This document shows, one piece after another, positions 36,202 through 46,181 of a DNA stretch of 64,000 nucleotides. A program made the position numbers and the translations under genes. The notes beneath the pieces were generated by a model. It had not been told where the DNA came from, made no database searches, and worked only from the letters and a program-made list of their open reading frames with translations. The stretch spans positions 868,001 to 932,000 of the forward strand of contig NZ_JADPQG010000001.1 of NCBI RefSeq assembly GCF_015687175.1. Direction: 5' to 3'. Every line of letters begins with the position of its first letter. Within the stretch, counting starts at the first letter, position 1. Source of the DNA: Reinekea sp. G2M2-21 (lineage in GTDB: Bacteria; Pseudomonadota; Gammaproteobacteria; Pseudomonadales; Natronospirillaceae).

Positions 36202-39200
36202 CTATTTGGTGTACTGGCTAAGCAAATACTGCAAAGGATGCATGATAATTTTCTTATCCAGTCGTTTGACCTGACTACGGCAGGAATAGCCGGTGGTGAC
36301 AATGTTTGTTGGCGAGTCTGTTTGAATAATGTCACGCCAGGAAAGATTATAAATGGTCTCCGACGTGGCTCGGTTACGGGTTTCGTGGCCGAAGGTGCCA
36401 GCCATACCGCAGCAGCCCACAGCGATATGGTTGAGCTGCTGATTCAAGCTGGCAAAAACATTGCTCCAATCTTTCATTGAGCCAGCGGCATTGGTCTTTT
36501 CAGTGCAATGCCCCAGGAAGTCGATTTCGCCGGCGCTAAAGTCGGACGCGCGTGCTTTAAGGTGGTCAAGATGCTGAGCCAAAAATTCCTGCAGCAGGAA
36601 AACATCGGGTACGGTTTTCGAGGCGTATTTCGCGTACTCGGCACGGTAAGTTAAGGTCATGGATGGATCAATGCCCACTAGCGGAATACCACAATTCGCA
36701 AGCCGTTTTAGTTTCTTCTGGTTGCGGTTGGCAACCCAACGGAAGGTATGCAGGAATCCGTGCACGTGAAGCGGTTTGCCATTTGCGGAATAAGGCATAA
36801 CCCAGACCCGAAAACCAAGCACCTGCAGACATTCGATGATGTCCATGACCACATGCGTTTCAAAGAAGCTGGTGAAGGCATCCTGTACCAGAATGACCGA
36901 ACGTTGCCGTTCGCTGGTATTCAAACCGGGCAGCATGTTCGCATCAGCGTAGAAAACACCGCGTTTTTTCATTTCTTTTGAAAAATTCATACGATGGATC
37001 AGAGGACTGTCGACCATGCCGGCAATGTCGCGCAGCAGTGCTTTAACCCACTTCGCTGACATAGTTTGGTTGTAGAGCCATTTAAACGGTGCGAGGGTCA
37101 ACAGCGGAATGATGAATTCCAGTAAGCCAATGAAGTAATCCTTTAGTGGACGCAGATAGCGACCGTAGTAAATCTGTAAGAAACGTGCCCGGAATTCCGG
37201 AACGTCAACCTTAATTGGGCATTGGCCTGTACAGGATTTACAGGCAAGGCAACCCGCCATTGCGTCGGCGACTTCGTTGTTAAAATCGTATTCACCTTGG
37301 CGTGCCCGCCAGCTGTTCAGTGCCCGGGGAACAATATGCAGCAATGGAAATTTTGTTTTTTCCCGAGCGCTGAGTTCTGTTGTGCTGATGCCTTGATCAG
37401 ACAACAACCTTAGCCATTCGCGGATCAACGAGGCCCGACCTTTGGGGGAGTGCTTGCGTTCTCGGGTTGCTTTCCAAGAAGGGCACATAGCATCAGTGGG
37501 GTCAAAGTTAAAACAAGCGCCATTGCCATTGCAGTACATACCGTCGCCAAATTGGGTCCAGCTTTCCAGGCTAATGGTTCGGTCCAGTTCTCCGCGAGTC
37601 GTGACTTCATCAATTTTCAGTAACGGTATGTTCTGATGGTTGGTCGCAATTTTTCCCGGGTTCAATTGGTTGAATGGATCGAAAGCGCGTTTTATGTTTT
37701 GCAATTCTGGATATAGGTCGCCAAAAAAAGCGGGCGAAAATTCCGAGCGCACCCCTTTTCCATGTTCGCCCCAGAGCAATCCATTGTATTTTTGAACCAG
37801 TTCAACAACCTGATCGGTAATCTTGCGAACCAGTTTAACCTGTACTTCGTCTTTTAGATCCAGTGCTGGGCGAACGTGCAACACGCCTGCATCCACATGA
37901 CCAAACATACCGTAACGCAGGTTTTCAGCATCCAATACCGCTCGGAACTCCATGATGAAATCAGCAAGATTTTCCGGTGGTACAGCAGTGTCTTCCACGA
38001 ACGGCACCGGGCGGGATTCGCCTTTTGCGTTACCCAAAAGGCCCACCGCTTTCTTGCGCATGCCCCAGATTTGCTGAACATTCGCGTTGCCCATCGCAAT
38101 AGAGAAGCCGATGTTTTTTCCTGGGGTTCCGGTTTGCTCGGTTAACTGTTGAGTCAGCCTGTCAACCCCGGCTTGTAAGTCTGCTTCAGTATCCGCTGTG
38201 TATTCCACCAGATTAATACCGGCTATGTCGCCTTGGTCGGTCGTGAAAAAGTCACTGACTGAATGCCAAACGATATCGCCCTTGGCCAGATTTAATACGG
38301 TTGAATCGATGGTTTCGATAGACGTGGGTTGTGCAGCCATCAAACTTTGTGCGTCACGCAAAGAGGACTCGAAGGAGTCATAAAAAACGTTTACCAGCGC
38401 GGACAGCTTTGGAATCTTCAAAACACTGAGCTTGGCCTCAGTGATAAAACCAAGCGTGCCCTCAGAGCCACACAAAATATTGTTCAGATTGAATTGGTCG
38501 TTGTCATAAATATGCGCAAGATCGTAGCCGGTCAAGCAACGGTTCAACGGTGGAAACTTGGCTTGAATGTCGTCTTTACGTCGTTGGTATATGTCATCGA
38601 CCGTAGCATGAATTTGTGCAATACGGTCGGTTCCTTGACGCAGAGTGGTTAACTCATCGCCGGTTAGACTTTGGCTATTCAGGATATCGCCACTGAGCAA
38701 GACTGTTTGCAGTTCCAGGACGTGGTCACGCGTTTTGCCGTACATGACCGAACCCTGGCCGCTGGCGTCGGTATTGATCATGCCACCGATTGTGGCCCGG
38801 TTGCTGGTGGATAACTCCGGGGCAAAGAACAGGCCATGAGGTTTCAGCGCTTTGTTCAACTGATCTTTAACCACGCCTGTTTGCACCCGTACCCACCCTT
38901 GTTCGGCGTTAATTTCCAGAATGGCATTCATGTGTTTGGATAGGTCGACAACTATTCCGTCAGATAATGACTGGCCATTGGTGCCGGTGCCGCCGCCTCG
39001 GGGTGATAACACTACGTGTTGCCATTCATCGCTTGCAGCTAAACGGGTCAGTATTTGAATGTCTGCAGTGCTGCGAGGATATACAACGGCTTGCGGTAAC
39101 ACTTGATAAATGGAATTGTCGGTCGCCAAAACCGTTCGGTTGGCATAATCCGGACACAGTTCGCCGGAAAACCCCTGAGCCTCAACTGCGGCCAGATAGT

Positions 39201-39264
39201 TCAGATATGACTGTTGAACTTCGGTCAATTCATGTAAGCGAGGTAGCATTGCGACGGTTTCCAT
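36202..39264 (-). CDS. ydiJ: FAD/Fe-S oxidoreductase YdiJ (D-2-hydroxyglutarate dehydrogenase type)
   Basis: A 1020-residue two-part enzyme. The N-terminal half is an FAD-linked oxidase (PCMH-type FAD-binding around SPRGGGTGTNGQSLSDGIVV, then GSEGTLGFITEAKL). The C-terminal half has the cysteine clusters CNGNGACFNFDPTDAMCPSW and CLACKSCTGQCP for Fe-S binding, and a CCG-type domain (VAVGCCGMAGTFGHE). E. coli YdiJ has 1018 residues and the same order; it oxidises D-2-hydroxyglutarate. D-lactate-type activity remains possible. Confidence 0.92.
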   Translation of the reverse strand: METVAMLPRLHELTEVQQSYLNYLAAVEAQGFSGELCPDYANRTVLATDNSIYQVLPQAVVYPRSTADIQILTRLAASDEWQHVVLSPRGGGTGTNGQSLSDGIVVDLSKHMNAILEINAEQGWVRVQTGVVKDQLNKALKPHGLFFAPELSTSNRATIGGMINTDASGQGSVMYGKTRDHVLELQTVLLSGDILNSQSLTGDELTTLRQGTDRIAQIHATVDDIYQRRKDDIQAKFPPLNRCLTGYDLAHIYDNDQFNLNNILCGSEGTLGFITEAKLSVLKIPKLSALVNVFYDSFESSLRDAQSLMAAQPTSIETIDSTVLNLAKGDIVWHSVSDFFTTDQGDIAGINLVEYTADTEADLQAGVDRLTQQLTEQTGTPGKNIGFSIAMGNANVQQIWGMRKKAVGLLGNAKGESRPVPFVEDTAVPPENLADFIMEFRAVLDAENLRYGMFGHVDAGVLHVRPALDLKDEVQVKLVRKITDQVVELVQKYNGLLWGEHGKGVRSEFSPAFFGDLYPELQNIKRAFDPFNQLNPGKIATNHQNIPLLKIDEVTTRGELDRTISLESWTQFGDGMYCNGNGACFNFDPTDAMCPSWKATRERKHSPKGRASLIREWLRLLSDQGISTTELSAREKTKFPLLHIVPRALNSWRARQGEYDFNNEVADAMAGCLACKSCTGQCPIKVDVPEFRARFLQIYYGRYLRPLKDYFIGLLEFIIPLLTLAPFKWLYNQTMSAKWVKALLRDIAGMVDSPLIHRMNFSKEMKKRGVFYADANMLPGLNTSERQRSVILVQDAFTSFFETHVVMDIIECLQVLGFRVWVMPYSANGKPLHVHGFLHTFRWVANRNQKKLKRLANCGIPLVGIDPSMTLTYRAEYAKYASKTVPDVFLLQEFLAQHLDHLKARASDFSAGEIDFLGHCTEKTNAAGSMKDWSNVFASLNQQLNHIAVGCCGMAGTFGHETRNRATSETIYNLSWRDIIQTDSPTNIVTTGYSCRSQVKRLDKKIIMHPLQYLLSQYTK

Positions 39265-39399
39265 TCATTCAAAGCAGGGCGCTATTCTAATGAATTTCGG
39301 GATGATTACGAGATTGATGTCAGGGTTTGATAAAGAAGCGGTCAAAAGATGTATTGCAATATTCGCAGAATAGTTTTTCAGCGAACGAGAGAGCTAATA

Positions 39400-39424
39400 C
39401 AGCGCCTCCGTGTTAGAGGCGCTG
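39400..39424 (-). terminator. stem-loop after the CBS-domain gene
   Basis: CAGCGCCTC and GAGGCGCTG form a 9-bp stem around a 7-nt loop directly after the CBS gene on the minus strand. No T-run follows. Confidence 0.45.
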
Positions 39425-39432
39425 AAGCAGAC

Positions 39433-39837
39433 TTAGCTAGGTTGGCCGTCCAACAGAGCCTTTAAAATATGCGATCGATTGATAACTCCAACCAATTTCC
39501 CATTTTCGCAAACTGGATACTTTTTAGGCTTGTCGCCACACATCATTTGAGCGAGATCGATGACAGACATTGTTGGCTCAGCGAATAAAACGTCATGCTT
39601 CATAACGTCGCCAACCAGGTCGCGTTGATCTGAGTAGTAGTTGTCGCTGATCATATAGCGTAAGCAATCTTGCTCGGAAATATATCCCAGAACCTGGCGC
39701 TCTTCGTTCACAACGGGTGCGCCAATGAGTTTTGCTTCGAGCATCATTTCAACGGCCTTTGGAATCGTGGTTTCAGGCGTAATGATGAGCCGGGCGGGTA
39801 CCATGCAATCTGCAACGGTTAAGGCTTGAATACTCAT
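39433..39837 (-). CDS. tandem CBS-domain protein
   Basis: A 134-residue stand-alone Bateman module. The first CBS runs about 8-65 (VADCMVPARLIITPETTIPK, VLGYISEQDCLRYM) and the second about 75-130 (MKHDVLFAEPTMSVIDLAQ, LVGVINRSHILKALLDG). Such pairs bind adenine nucleotides and regulate partner proteins; no partner enzyme is fused or adjacent. AAGGA precedes the ATG at good spacing. Confidence 0.9.
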   Translation of the reverse strand: MSIQALTVADCMVPARLIITPETTIPKAVEMMLEAKLIGAPVVNEERQVLGYISEQDCLRYMISDNYYSDQRDLVGDVMKHDVLFAEPTMSVIDLAQMMCGDKPKKYPVCENGKLVGVINRSHILKALLDGQPS

Positions 39838-40043
39838 GAGCTGTTCCTTTTTTATTTATTGGTGATTTGAGCAACCTTATCAGTTTTGCGAATGTGCAAA
39901 AGCTGACGAAACGATTAGGTTTTTGGTTCCTGATTTTTGCGTGACCCTCGAATTAAATAGTAGACCCGAAAAGCCATGCTGTAAATCTTACTGTGTTCGT
40001 TTATTCCGGCTTTGTTCGGATTTTTACCGTTGTTAACCGAAAT

Positions 40044-40070
40044 AAAAAAACCAGGCTTAGCCTGGTTTTT
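40044..40070. terminator. bidirectional rho-independent terminator after proS
   Basis: AACCAGGC and GCCTGGTT pair around a TTA loop with As before and Ts after. It should end the proS transcript (minus strand). Confidence 0.87.
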
Positions 40071-40099
40071 CAAGTTTAAAAGTCTTGTTCTGGCGTCAG

Positions 40100-41821
40100 T
40101 TATTTCGACTGTTGCTGAACGTATTGCAATACATCCGCAATGTCGATTTCGATCTTGTCTTGCTGACCACGGGCTTTGTATTCTAGCTTGCCGTTTTCCA
40201 GCCCCCGATCACTGACGACAATTCGATGTGGAATGCCGATCAGTTCCATATCCGCAAATTTGACCCCAGGACTGGTTTTCTTATCGCGGTCGTCCAACAG
40301 CACGTCGAAGCCTGCTTCCTGCAATTGCTTGTACAGTGATTCAGCGACTTCCATGACTTCAGGAGACTTATGCGCATTTAAAGGCACAATGCCAACGTGG
40401 AACGGCGCGATAGCGTCCGGCCAGATAATGCCATTTTCGTCGTAATTCTGTTCAATGGCAGCGGCCACAATACGGGTGACCCCTATGCCGTAGCAACCCA
40501 TCAACATGGTTTGCGCCTTGCCTTCCTGGTTCAGCACTTCCGCTTTCAATGCTTTGGTGTATTTATCTCCCAATTGGAATATATGGCCCACTTCAATGCC
40601 TTTTAGGATTTTGAGTGTGCCTTTGCCATCGGGGCTTGGATCGCCTTCCACAACATTACGGATATCAACGATGTCAGTTAAGGCAACATCACGGTCCCAG
40701 TTGATGTTGAAGTAGTGCTTACCATCCGTGTTGGCGCCAGCGCCGAAATCAGCCAGGGTGCTGACGGCACGGTCGACTAAAAACGGAATCGTCAGGTTAA
40801 CAGGGCCGAGTGAACCGGGTCCGGCACCGATGGCTTCGCGAATCTGAGCCTCTGTCGCCATGGTTAAGGGCGCTTTTACTTGCGGCAGTTTTTCCGCTTT
40901 CACTTCGTTAAGTTCGTGGTCACCTCGAATCAACAAAGCGATAAGCGCGTGATCGGACTCTTCACTGGCTTCAACAACTAATGTCTTCACCGTCTTCTCA
41001 ATCGGCAAATCAAATTGTGTGACCAACTCGTCGATGGTTTTCGCATCGGGCGTATCAACCAATTGCAGTTCTGCTCCAGGTGTTGGGCGCTCTCCTTTGG
41101 GCATGAGAGCTTCTGCCTGTTCAATGTTGGCGGCGTAATCGCTGTCGGTTGAATAAACGATGTAGTCTTCGCCTGAATCGGCCAGTACCTGAAATTCGTG
41201 CGAAGCTGAGCCACCCATGGCGCCGGTGTCTGCCAGAACAGGGCGATAATCCAACCCTAGTCGATCAAAAATCCGGCAATAGGCCCGGTACATATTGTCG
41301 TATTCACGGCTCAGACATTCTTGGTCGATATGGAACGAGTACCCGTCCTTCATGACGAATTCCCGTGACCGCATGATGCCAAAGCGTGGTCGAAATTCAT
41401 CGCGGAACTTATTTTGAATCTGATAGAAATTCATTGGCAACTGTTTGTAGCTGCTTAATTCATTACGCGCAATGTCTGTGATGACTTCTTCGTGGGTAGG
41501 ACCATAGACGAAATCCCGTTGGTGACGGTCCTTCATTCTCAGCATCTGGCCTTCCATTGCGTCAATGCGGCCTGACTCTTCCCATAGCTCAGCAGGCTGA
41601 ATGGTCGGCATCAATACTTCCTGTGCACCAGCGCGGTCCAGTTCTTCACGGATGATATTTTCGACTTTCTTCAGGACTCGCCAACCTGTTGGCAGCCAGG
41701 TGTACAAGCCAGACGCCAGTTTACGAACCAGCCCGGCACGCAACATGAGTTTATGGCTGACGATGACAGCGTCGGCAGGGGTTTCTTTGACAGTCGCGAT
41801 TAAATATCGACTTGCGCGCAT
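40100..41821 (-). CDS. proS: prolyl-tRNA synthetase
   Basis: Charges tRNA-Pro; class II synthetase. The 573-residue protein has motif 1-3 elements ([54 protein letters not shown]), the YbaK-like editing insertion (about 225-400, with [17 protein letters not shown]) and the C-terminal anticodon-binding domain. This is the bacterial three-domain type, and E. coli ProS has 572 residues. AAAGGAAC precedes the ATG. Confidence 0.97.
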   Translation of the reverse strand: MRASRYLIATVKETPADAVIVSHKLMLRAGLVRKLASGLYTWLPTGWRVLKKVENIIREELDRAGAQEVLMPTIQPAELWEESGRIDAMEGQMLRMKDRHQRDFVYGPTHEEVITDIARNELSSYKQLPMNFYQIQNKFRDEFRPRFGIMRSREFVMKDGYSFHIDQECLSREYDNMYRAYCRIFDRLGLDYRPVLADTGAMGGSASHEFQVLADSGEDYIVYSTDSDYAANIEQAEALMPKGERPTPGAELQLVDTPDAKTIDELVTQFDLPIEKTVKTLVVEASEESDHALIALLIRGDHELNEVKAEKLPQVKAPLTMATEAQIREAIGAGPGSLGPVNLTIPFLVDRAVSTLADFGAGANTDGKHYFNINWDRDVALTDIVDIRNVVEGDPSPDGKGTLKILKGIEVGHIFQLGDKYTKALKAEVLNQEGKAQTMLMGCYGIGVTRIVAAAIEQNYDENGIIWPDAIAPFHVGIVPLNAHKSPEVMEVAESLYKQLQEAGFDVLLDDRDKKTSPGVKFADMELIGIPHRIVVSDRGLENGKLEYKARGQQDKIEIDIADVLQYVQQQSK

Positions 41822-41895
41822 TGAGCGTTCCTTTAAATGTATTGATTCAGGGATCGGCGATTGTAAACGGGTTCGGAAATAGTGACCAGCATCAC

Positions 41896-42312
41896 TTACC
41901 AGTGCCCGGTATTTTCCATGCTGGCCCAGGGCTCCATGGAGGGTAGGTCATCCCCTTTTTGCAATAATTCTATGGAAATGTTGTCAGGGCTGCGCACGAA
42001 TGCCATGTGACCGTCGCGCGGTGGACGATTGATTACAACGCCGCCATCCATAAGCTTTTGGCAGGTTTCATATATATTGTCGACCCGGTATGCTAGGTGT
42101 CCGAAGTTCCGACCCTCGTCATACTCTTCGGGGTCCCAGTTATGGGTGAGTTCCAGTTCCGGAGCGCCTTCTTCGGTCGCTAGGAAAATGAGACTGAAGC
42201 GCCCCTTGGGGTAGTCATTGCGGCGGATTTCTTTCAGGCCGAGTAGGTCGCAATAGAAGTGTAGCGACGCATCCAGATCGGTTACGCGCACCATGGTGTG
42301 TAAATATTGCAT
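41896..42312 (-). CDS. gloA: lactoylglutathione lyase (glyoxalase I)
   Basis: Converts the methylglyoxal-glutathione hemithioacetal to S-lactoylglutathione. The 138-residue VOC-fold protein keeps the four metal ligands at expected spacing: His5, Glu54 (ELELTHNW), His72 (GHLAYRVD) and Glu115 (SIELLQ). AGGA precedes the ATG. It lies eight bases after the FemAB-like gene and 74 bases before proS, so the three may form one transcript. Confidence 0.92.
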   Translation of the reverse strand: MQYLHTMVRVTDLDASLHFYCDLLGLKEIRRNDYPKGRFSLIFLATEEGAPELELTHNWDPEEYDEGRNFGHLAYRVDNIYETCQKLMDGGVVINRPPRDGHMAFVRSPDNISIELLQKGDDLPSMEPWASMENTGHW

Positions 42313-42320
42313 GTGTTTTC

Positions 42321-43418
42321 CTATGTATCTGACTGTTTAAAGGGCAGATTCGCCTGTACGTCGAGGTAGTACTGCCGGGACATTTTGGCTTCATCATCGC
42401 AGAATCGTCGAGCGGCTTCAAAAAATTGCGGGTGACTGAGCCAGTGATAGGAGTGCGTGTAAGTGGGCTCAAAGCCTCTGGCAATCTTATGTTCACCTTG
42501 GGTTCCCGGATCGAATCGGTCCAGCTTGTTTCGGATACAATATTCTATACCTTGGTAATAGCAGGCTTCGAAATGCAGATTATTAAATTCGTCGAAGCAA
42601 CCCCAGTAACGACCATAAAGCGTATGCTCGTCTTTGAAGAACAGCGCAGCAGCCACTGGCTTAGAGGCCTGATAGGCAACCGTTAATACCAGTTGCGTTC
42701 TCATGTTTGCCAGTACATCGTCAAAAAAGGCTTTGTTCAAGTATCCTTGCCGACCCCGTTTCAGATAGGTTGCATGGTAAAACTGATAAAAGGCGTTCCA
42801 ATGCGATTCTGTGATGTCTTTACCTTCAAGCGTCTGTAGCTGTAGCCCTTGCAGTGAAATCGATTGGCGTTCCTTCTTCACATTTTTGCGTTTTCTGGAA
42901 CTGAAGGTATCCAGGAAATCGTCAAAGTCACGGTAGTCACGGTTTTTCCAATGAAACTGAACATCCGTTCGCTTCAGCAGAGGCAGTTGGTCCAGCCAAC
43001 GTTGTTCTTGTACGCTCGGAAATAAAATGTGAAAACCACTCAAGCGTTCAGCGATAACCAGGTTTTTACAGGTTGTCATGATGGCGTTGATATCCTCTAC
43101 TCCGCGCGCACCGAGGAAGCGAGGACCCATAGACGGCGTATAAGGGGCTGCAATAACCATTTTTGGGTAATAGGAAAGGCCGTATTGTTCATAGGCATTA
43201 GCCCATGCCCAGTCGAAAACATACTCCCCCCAGGAATGGGATTTCAAGTAAGCGGGGACACGAAGTCGATCGTCTATGAGCAAATGGTTGGGTTGCCATC
43301 CGGTTTCCCGATGGCATACCACAGACGATTCAAGAGCGGTGAGAAAACCATCGCTGACGAAAGGGTTGTCCGTTGTTCCAGGCATTGAAGGCCAGTTTGC
43401 TAACCAATGTGATGTCAT
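42321..43418 (-). CDS. FemAB-like GNAT acyltransferase (DUF482 / PF04339)
   Basis: A 365-residue cytoplasmic protein with the family blocks [70 protein letters not shown] and [14 protein letters not shown]. The fold is a GNAT related to FemAB peptidyltransferases; the family is sometimes labelled peptidoglycan biosynthesis, but its substrate is not established. AGGGC precedes the ATG. It is followed closely by gloA. Confidence 0.88.
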   Translation of the reverse strand: MTSHWLANWPSMPGTTDNPFVSDGFLTALESSVVCHRETGWQPNHLLIDDRLRVPAYLKSHSWGEYVFDWAWANAYEQYGLSYYPKMVIAAPYTPSMGPRFLGARGVEDINAIMTTCKNLVIAERLSGFHILFPSVQEQRWLDQLPLLKRTDVQFHWKNRDYRDFDDFLDTFSSRKRKNVKKERQSISLQGLQLQTLEGKDITESHWNAFYQFYHATYLKRGRQGYLNKAFFDDVLANMRTQLVLTVAYQASKPVAAALFFKDEHTLYGRYWGCFDEFNNLHFEACYYQGIEYCIRNKLDRFDPGTQGEHKIARGFEPTYTHSYHWLSHPQFFEAARRFCDDEAKMSRQYYLDVQANLPFKQSDT

Positions 43419-43624
43419 AAGCCCTGATTGTTAGTTTGCATGGATTGAACGATTGTTGTGCCCGCCATTCCGGGGTTGCCATACGAATGTCGTCATGTTC
43501 CTAAAAAGGTTAACTGGCGACGATTGCACTACTCACAAGCGAACATTCTACGATTGCGCCACAGGATCAGTTCTGCATAATTGATGATGATAGCGATCAT
43601 GCGTCACTTTTGTATTGTCAATTG

Positions 43625-43652
43625 TTGAACAAATCGACATAAAGTGTAGAGT
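43625..43652 (+). promoter_or_regulatory. candidate promoter of the HIT gene
   Basis: TTGAAC (43625-43630) and TAGAGT (43647-43652) with 16-bp spacing lie 35 bases before the ATG. A plausible sigma-70 promoter by eye. Confidence 0.4.
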
Positions 43653-43687
43653 ATCGCCCGATTGAAAAGCTTTTCAGAGGATTTGGA

Positions 43688-44113
43688 ATGTTTGAACTGG
43701 ATTATCGACTGGAGAATGACTGTGTCTTCATTGGCTCATTATCACTGTGTCGGATAATGCTGATGAAGGATGCAAACTATCCGTGGATCATCCTGGTGCC
43801 TCAACGGGAAAACATCAGCGAAATATACCAGCTTGATACCGATGATCAGGAACAGTTGGTATGGGAGAGTTCTTTTGTTGCTGAACGACTGATGGAGCTC
43901 TTTGACGGCGACAAAATGAACATCGCTGCCTTGGGGAATGTAGTGCCACAACTGCACATTCATCACGTGGTGCGGACCCAGCACGATCCTGCCTGGCCTA
44001 ATCCTGTTTGGGGGGCTGTTCCTGCCAAAGCGTATCTGATGACAGAATTGGATGAACGGGTTGAACAGCTGAAAAAGGCTTTGGAAACCTCTACCTTTAA
44101 ACCGGCCGAATAA
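43688..44113 (+). CDS. HIT-family nucleotide hydrolase/transferase
   Basis: A 141-residue histidine-triad protein. The active-site segment is VVPQLHIHHVVR (about residues 85-96), a slight variant of the usual H-x-H-x-H spacing, with a preceding IAALGN. HIT proteins hydrolyse AMP- or NMP-lysine-type phosphoramidates or dinucleotides; the substrate is not predictable. AGAGG before the ATG supports the start. Confidence 0.88.
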   Translation: MFELDYRLENDCVFIGSLSLCRIMLMKDANYPWIILVPQRENISEIYQLDTDDQEQLVWESSFVAERLMELFDGDKMNIAALGNVVPQLHIHHVVRTQHDPAWPNPVWGAVPAKAYLMTELDERVEQLKKALETSTFKPAE

Positions 44114-44231
44114 TCATTCCAACTCTCGCAGATGAATGGGTTGGTAAAGCTTATTTGTGAAGCTTGGCTAAGATCATTTTTTTAAATCCGATCGTGCCGA
44201 CCCTTTAATCTGCGAGCTTCGGTTGCCCCTT

Positions 44232-44251
44232 GGTCTGCTACTGAGCAGACC
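44232..44251. terminator. hairpin between the HIT and PAP2 genes
   Basis: GGTCTGCT and AGCAGACC form a perfect 8-bp stem around ACTG, about midway between the genes. There is no T-run; it could also be an operator for the downstream pair. Confidence 0.35.
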
Positions 44252-44334
44252 CCTGTCATGAAAATTTCACCGCACTGACCCAGAACTGAAACACTGACCT
44301 GAATAATGTGTCCTGAGGATTAAGAGGACAGGCT

Positions 44335-44865
44335 ATGAAATGGTTAGAACCGATCCAACAATTTGATTTGACTCTGTTTCAGTGGTGTATGGCGCGGCGC
44401 CGGCGTGAAATGCTAACGTCGTTAGGCCGCGCGGTTTCAAAAACAGCGGATGGCTGGGTGTACGCATTGTTTGCCATGTGTTTTGCGGCACTTTCCTGGC
44501 CTTCCCATGCCACTTTTTTGAAGGTTTACCTACTCGCGTTTGTCAGTGAGCGGCTCATTTATTTTGTGTTAAAAAACAGCTTTCGACGGAATCGCCCAGC
44601 CGATGCAATATCGGGATTCCATAGCTTTGTCGTACCTTCTGACAAATTCAGTTTTCCTTCGGGCCATACCTCCGCTGCCTTTTTGTTTACGGTGCTCGCC
44701 TCGAGCCAGTTTCCTGTGTTGCTGCCATTTCTATTGTTCTGGTCGGTTTGGGTTGCGTTGTCTCGGGTGTTTCTCGGGGTGCATTTCCCGACCGATACGG
44801 TGGTGGGTGCCGTATTGGGCTCTTCGGTCGCGTTTTATGCGATTAACGCAGGAGGGTTACTATGA
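44335..44865 (+). CDS. PAP2-family lipid phosphatase
   Basis: A 176-residue membrane protein with the full acid-phosphatase signature: KNSFRRNRP, then FPSGHTSAA and SRVFLGVHFPTD, and about five hydrophobic segments. Likely substrates are polyprenyl or phospholipid phosphates in the inner membrane. AGAGGACAG precedes the ATG. Its last four bases overlap the start of a glycosyltransferase gene (ATGA), so the two probably work on the same lipid-linked or surface glycan. Confidence 0.9.
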   Translation: MKWLEPIQQFDLTLFQWCMARRRREMLTSLGRAVSKTADGWVYALFAMCFAALSWPSHATFLKVYLLAFVSERLIYFVLKNSFRRNRPADAISGFHSFVVPSDKFSFPSGHTSAAFLFTVLASSQFPVLLPFLLFWSVWVALSRVFLGVHFPTDTVVGAVLGSSVAFYAINAGGLL

Positions 44866-45926
44866 AAATTTTATACGGTGTTCAAGGTACCGGGAATGGT
44901 CACATTACCCGGGCCAGAGCCATGCAGGCTGCCTTATATGAGCAGGGTATTGCGGTCGACTGGGTGTTCTCCGGGCGTCCTCGGGAGAAGTTTTTTGATA
45001 TGGCTGCGTTTGGTGAGTTTAAGGTGTTTCGCGGGCTGTCATTTGCAACCAAAGCCGGCAAGGTAGACTTGATAAAAACCTTTGCCGAGGTCTCGCTTGG
45101 GCAAATGTTGCAGGACATTAAAACCCTGGATCTGCGCCAATATGATCTGGTGGTGACTGACTTTGAACCCGTCGTGGCATGGGCGGCGCGCAAGCAGGGC
45201 ATGCCCTGTATCGGTATCGGGCATCAATATGCGTTTGACCATGCGATTCCAAAGACGGACAACTCCTTTGCCTCCGACGCCATCATGAAATGGTTTGCGC
45301 CGGTTACTCTGGGTATTGGCGTGCATTGGCATCATTTTAACCTGCCTATTTTGCCGCCTATTATTGAGGCGGACAACCATCATGGCGTTCCGGGGTCAAA
45401 AACCCTGGTGTACTTGCCCTTCGAGAAGAGCGAGCGTGTGTTAACGGAACTAAAGACGGTGGATCATCAGTTTATCTTTCATTGTGCAGACTTACCTGAA
45501 GGTCGACACAACAATGTACTGGTGAAAGGGTTCTCAAGGGACGGTTTTAAGGAAAGCCTGCATACGACCGATGGCGTGATATGTAACGCAGGTTTTGAAC
45601 TGGCTTCGGAAGCGTTGAGCCTGGGCCGCAAAATTATGGTCAAACCGCTTAAAGGACAGATGGAGCAAGCCTCCAATGCGTTGGCCCTGGTGCAGTTGGG
45701 GTTAGGTCTCTCTACCGATGATATTAATACCAGTGCTATTCAGCATTTTCTGCACCGGGCACCGCTGCAACGTATTGACTACCCCAATGTTGCTGAAAGA
45801 CTTGCTGTCTGGCTGTCCCGTTATCCTGAACAGACGTTGGATGATCTGGTTGCCCAAGTCTGGCAGGGAGTTGCTATTCCGGAATATGGTGCCGAACCCG
45901 ATTTGGGCATGCCGGTGGCTTCTTAG
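44862..45926 (+). CDS. glycosyltransferase, MJ1255/GT28-like family
   Basis: A 354-residue GT-B protein. It begins MKILYGVQGTGNGHITRARA, the family hallmark glycine-rich loop, has YDLVVTDFEPVVAWAARKQG in the N-terminal domain and the donor-site stretch GVICNAGFELASEAL with LSLGRKIMVKPLKGQMEQ in the C-terminal domain. Donor and acceptor are unknown. It is coupled to the PAP2 phosphatase gene by an ATGA overlap. Confidence 0.87.
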   Translation: MKILYGVQGTGNGHITRARAMQAALYEQGIAVDWVFSGRPREKFFDMAAFGEFKVFRGLSFATKAGKVDLIKTFAEVSLGQMLQDIKTLDLRQYDLVVTDFEPVVAWAARKQGMPCIGIGHQYAFDHAIPKTDNSFASDAIMKWFAPVTLGIGVHWHHFNLPILPPIIEADNHHGVPGSKTLVYLPFEKSERVLTELKTVDHQFIFHCADLPEGRHNNVLVKGFSRDGFKESLHTTDGVICNAGFELASEALSLGRKIMVKPLKGQMEQASNALALVQLGLGLSTDDINTSAIQHFLHRAPLQRIDYPNVAERLAVWLSRYPEQTLDDLVAQVWQGVAIPEYGAEPDLGMPVAS

Positions 45927-46061
45927 CATTTCTGGCGATTCGTCTCTTTCTGTTAGGCTAACCAGCCAAATGGGCAGGGATGCCAGCAGAGCAGGGTAGG
46001 TGTCCTACTCCTGTAGAACTGGTTTTAATGACGCATTGGTGTAAATGCCGGTGTTTTTAAC

Positions 46062-46079
46062 TGTAAAGTATGGTTGACA
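46062..46079 (+). promoter_or_regulatory. TyrR box upstream of tyrR
   Basis: TGTAAA-N6-TTGACA matches the TyrR consensus TGTAAA-N6-TTTACA with one mismatch. A second TGTAAA half-site starts 22 bases upstream (46040). The TTGACA half also looks like a -35 element, so bound TyrR would block RNA polymerase. It lies 102 bases before the tyrR ATG. Confidence 0.65.
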
Positions 46080-46181
46080 AAACCAGGGCTTTCGGGCAAT
46101 TTCCTCTCTCGCAAATAATTAATTACAAAAACAGGGCAGCGTACTTGCGTAAGCCCGGTGATATTGTCGGAGAGAGCTGGC

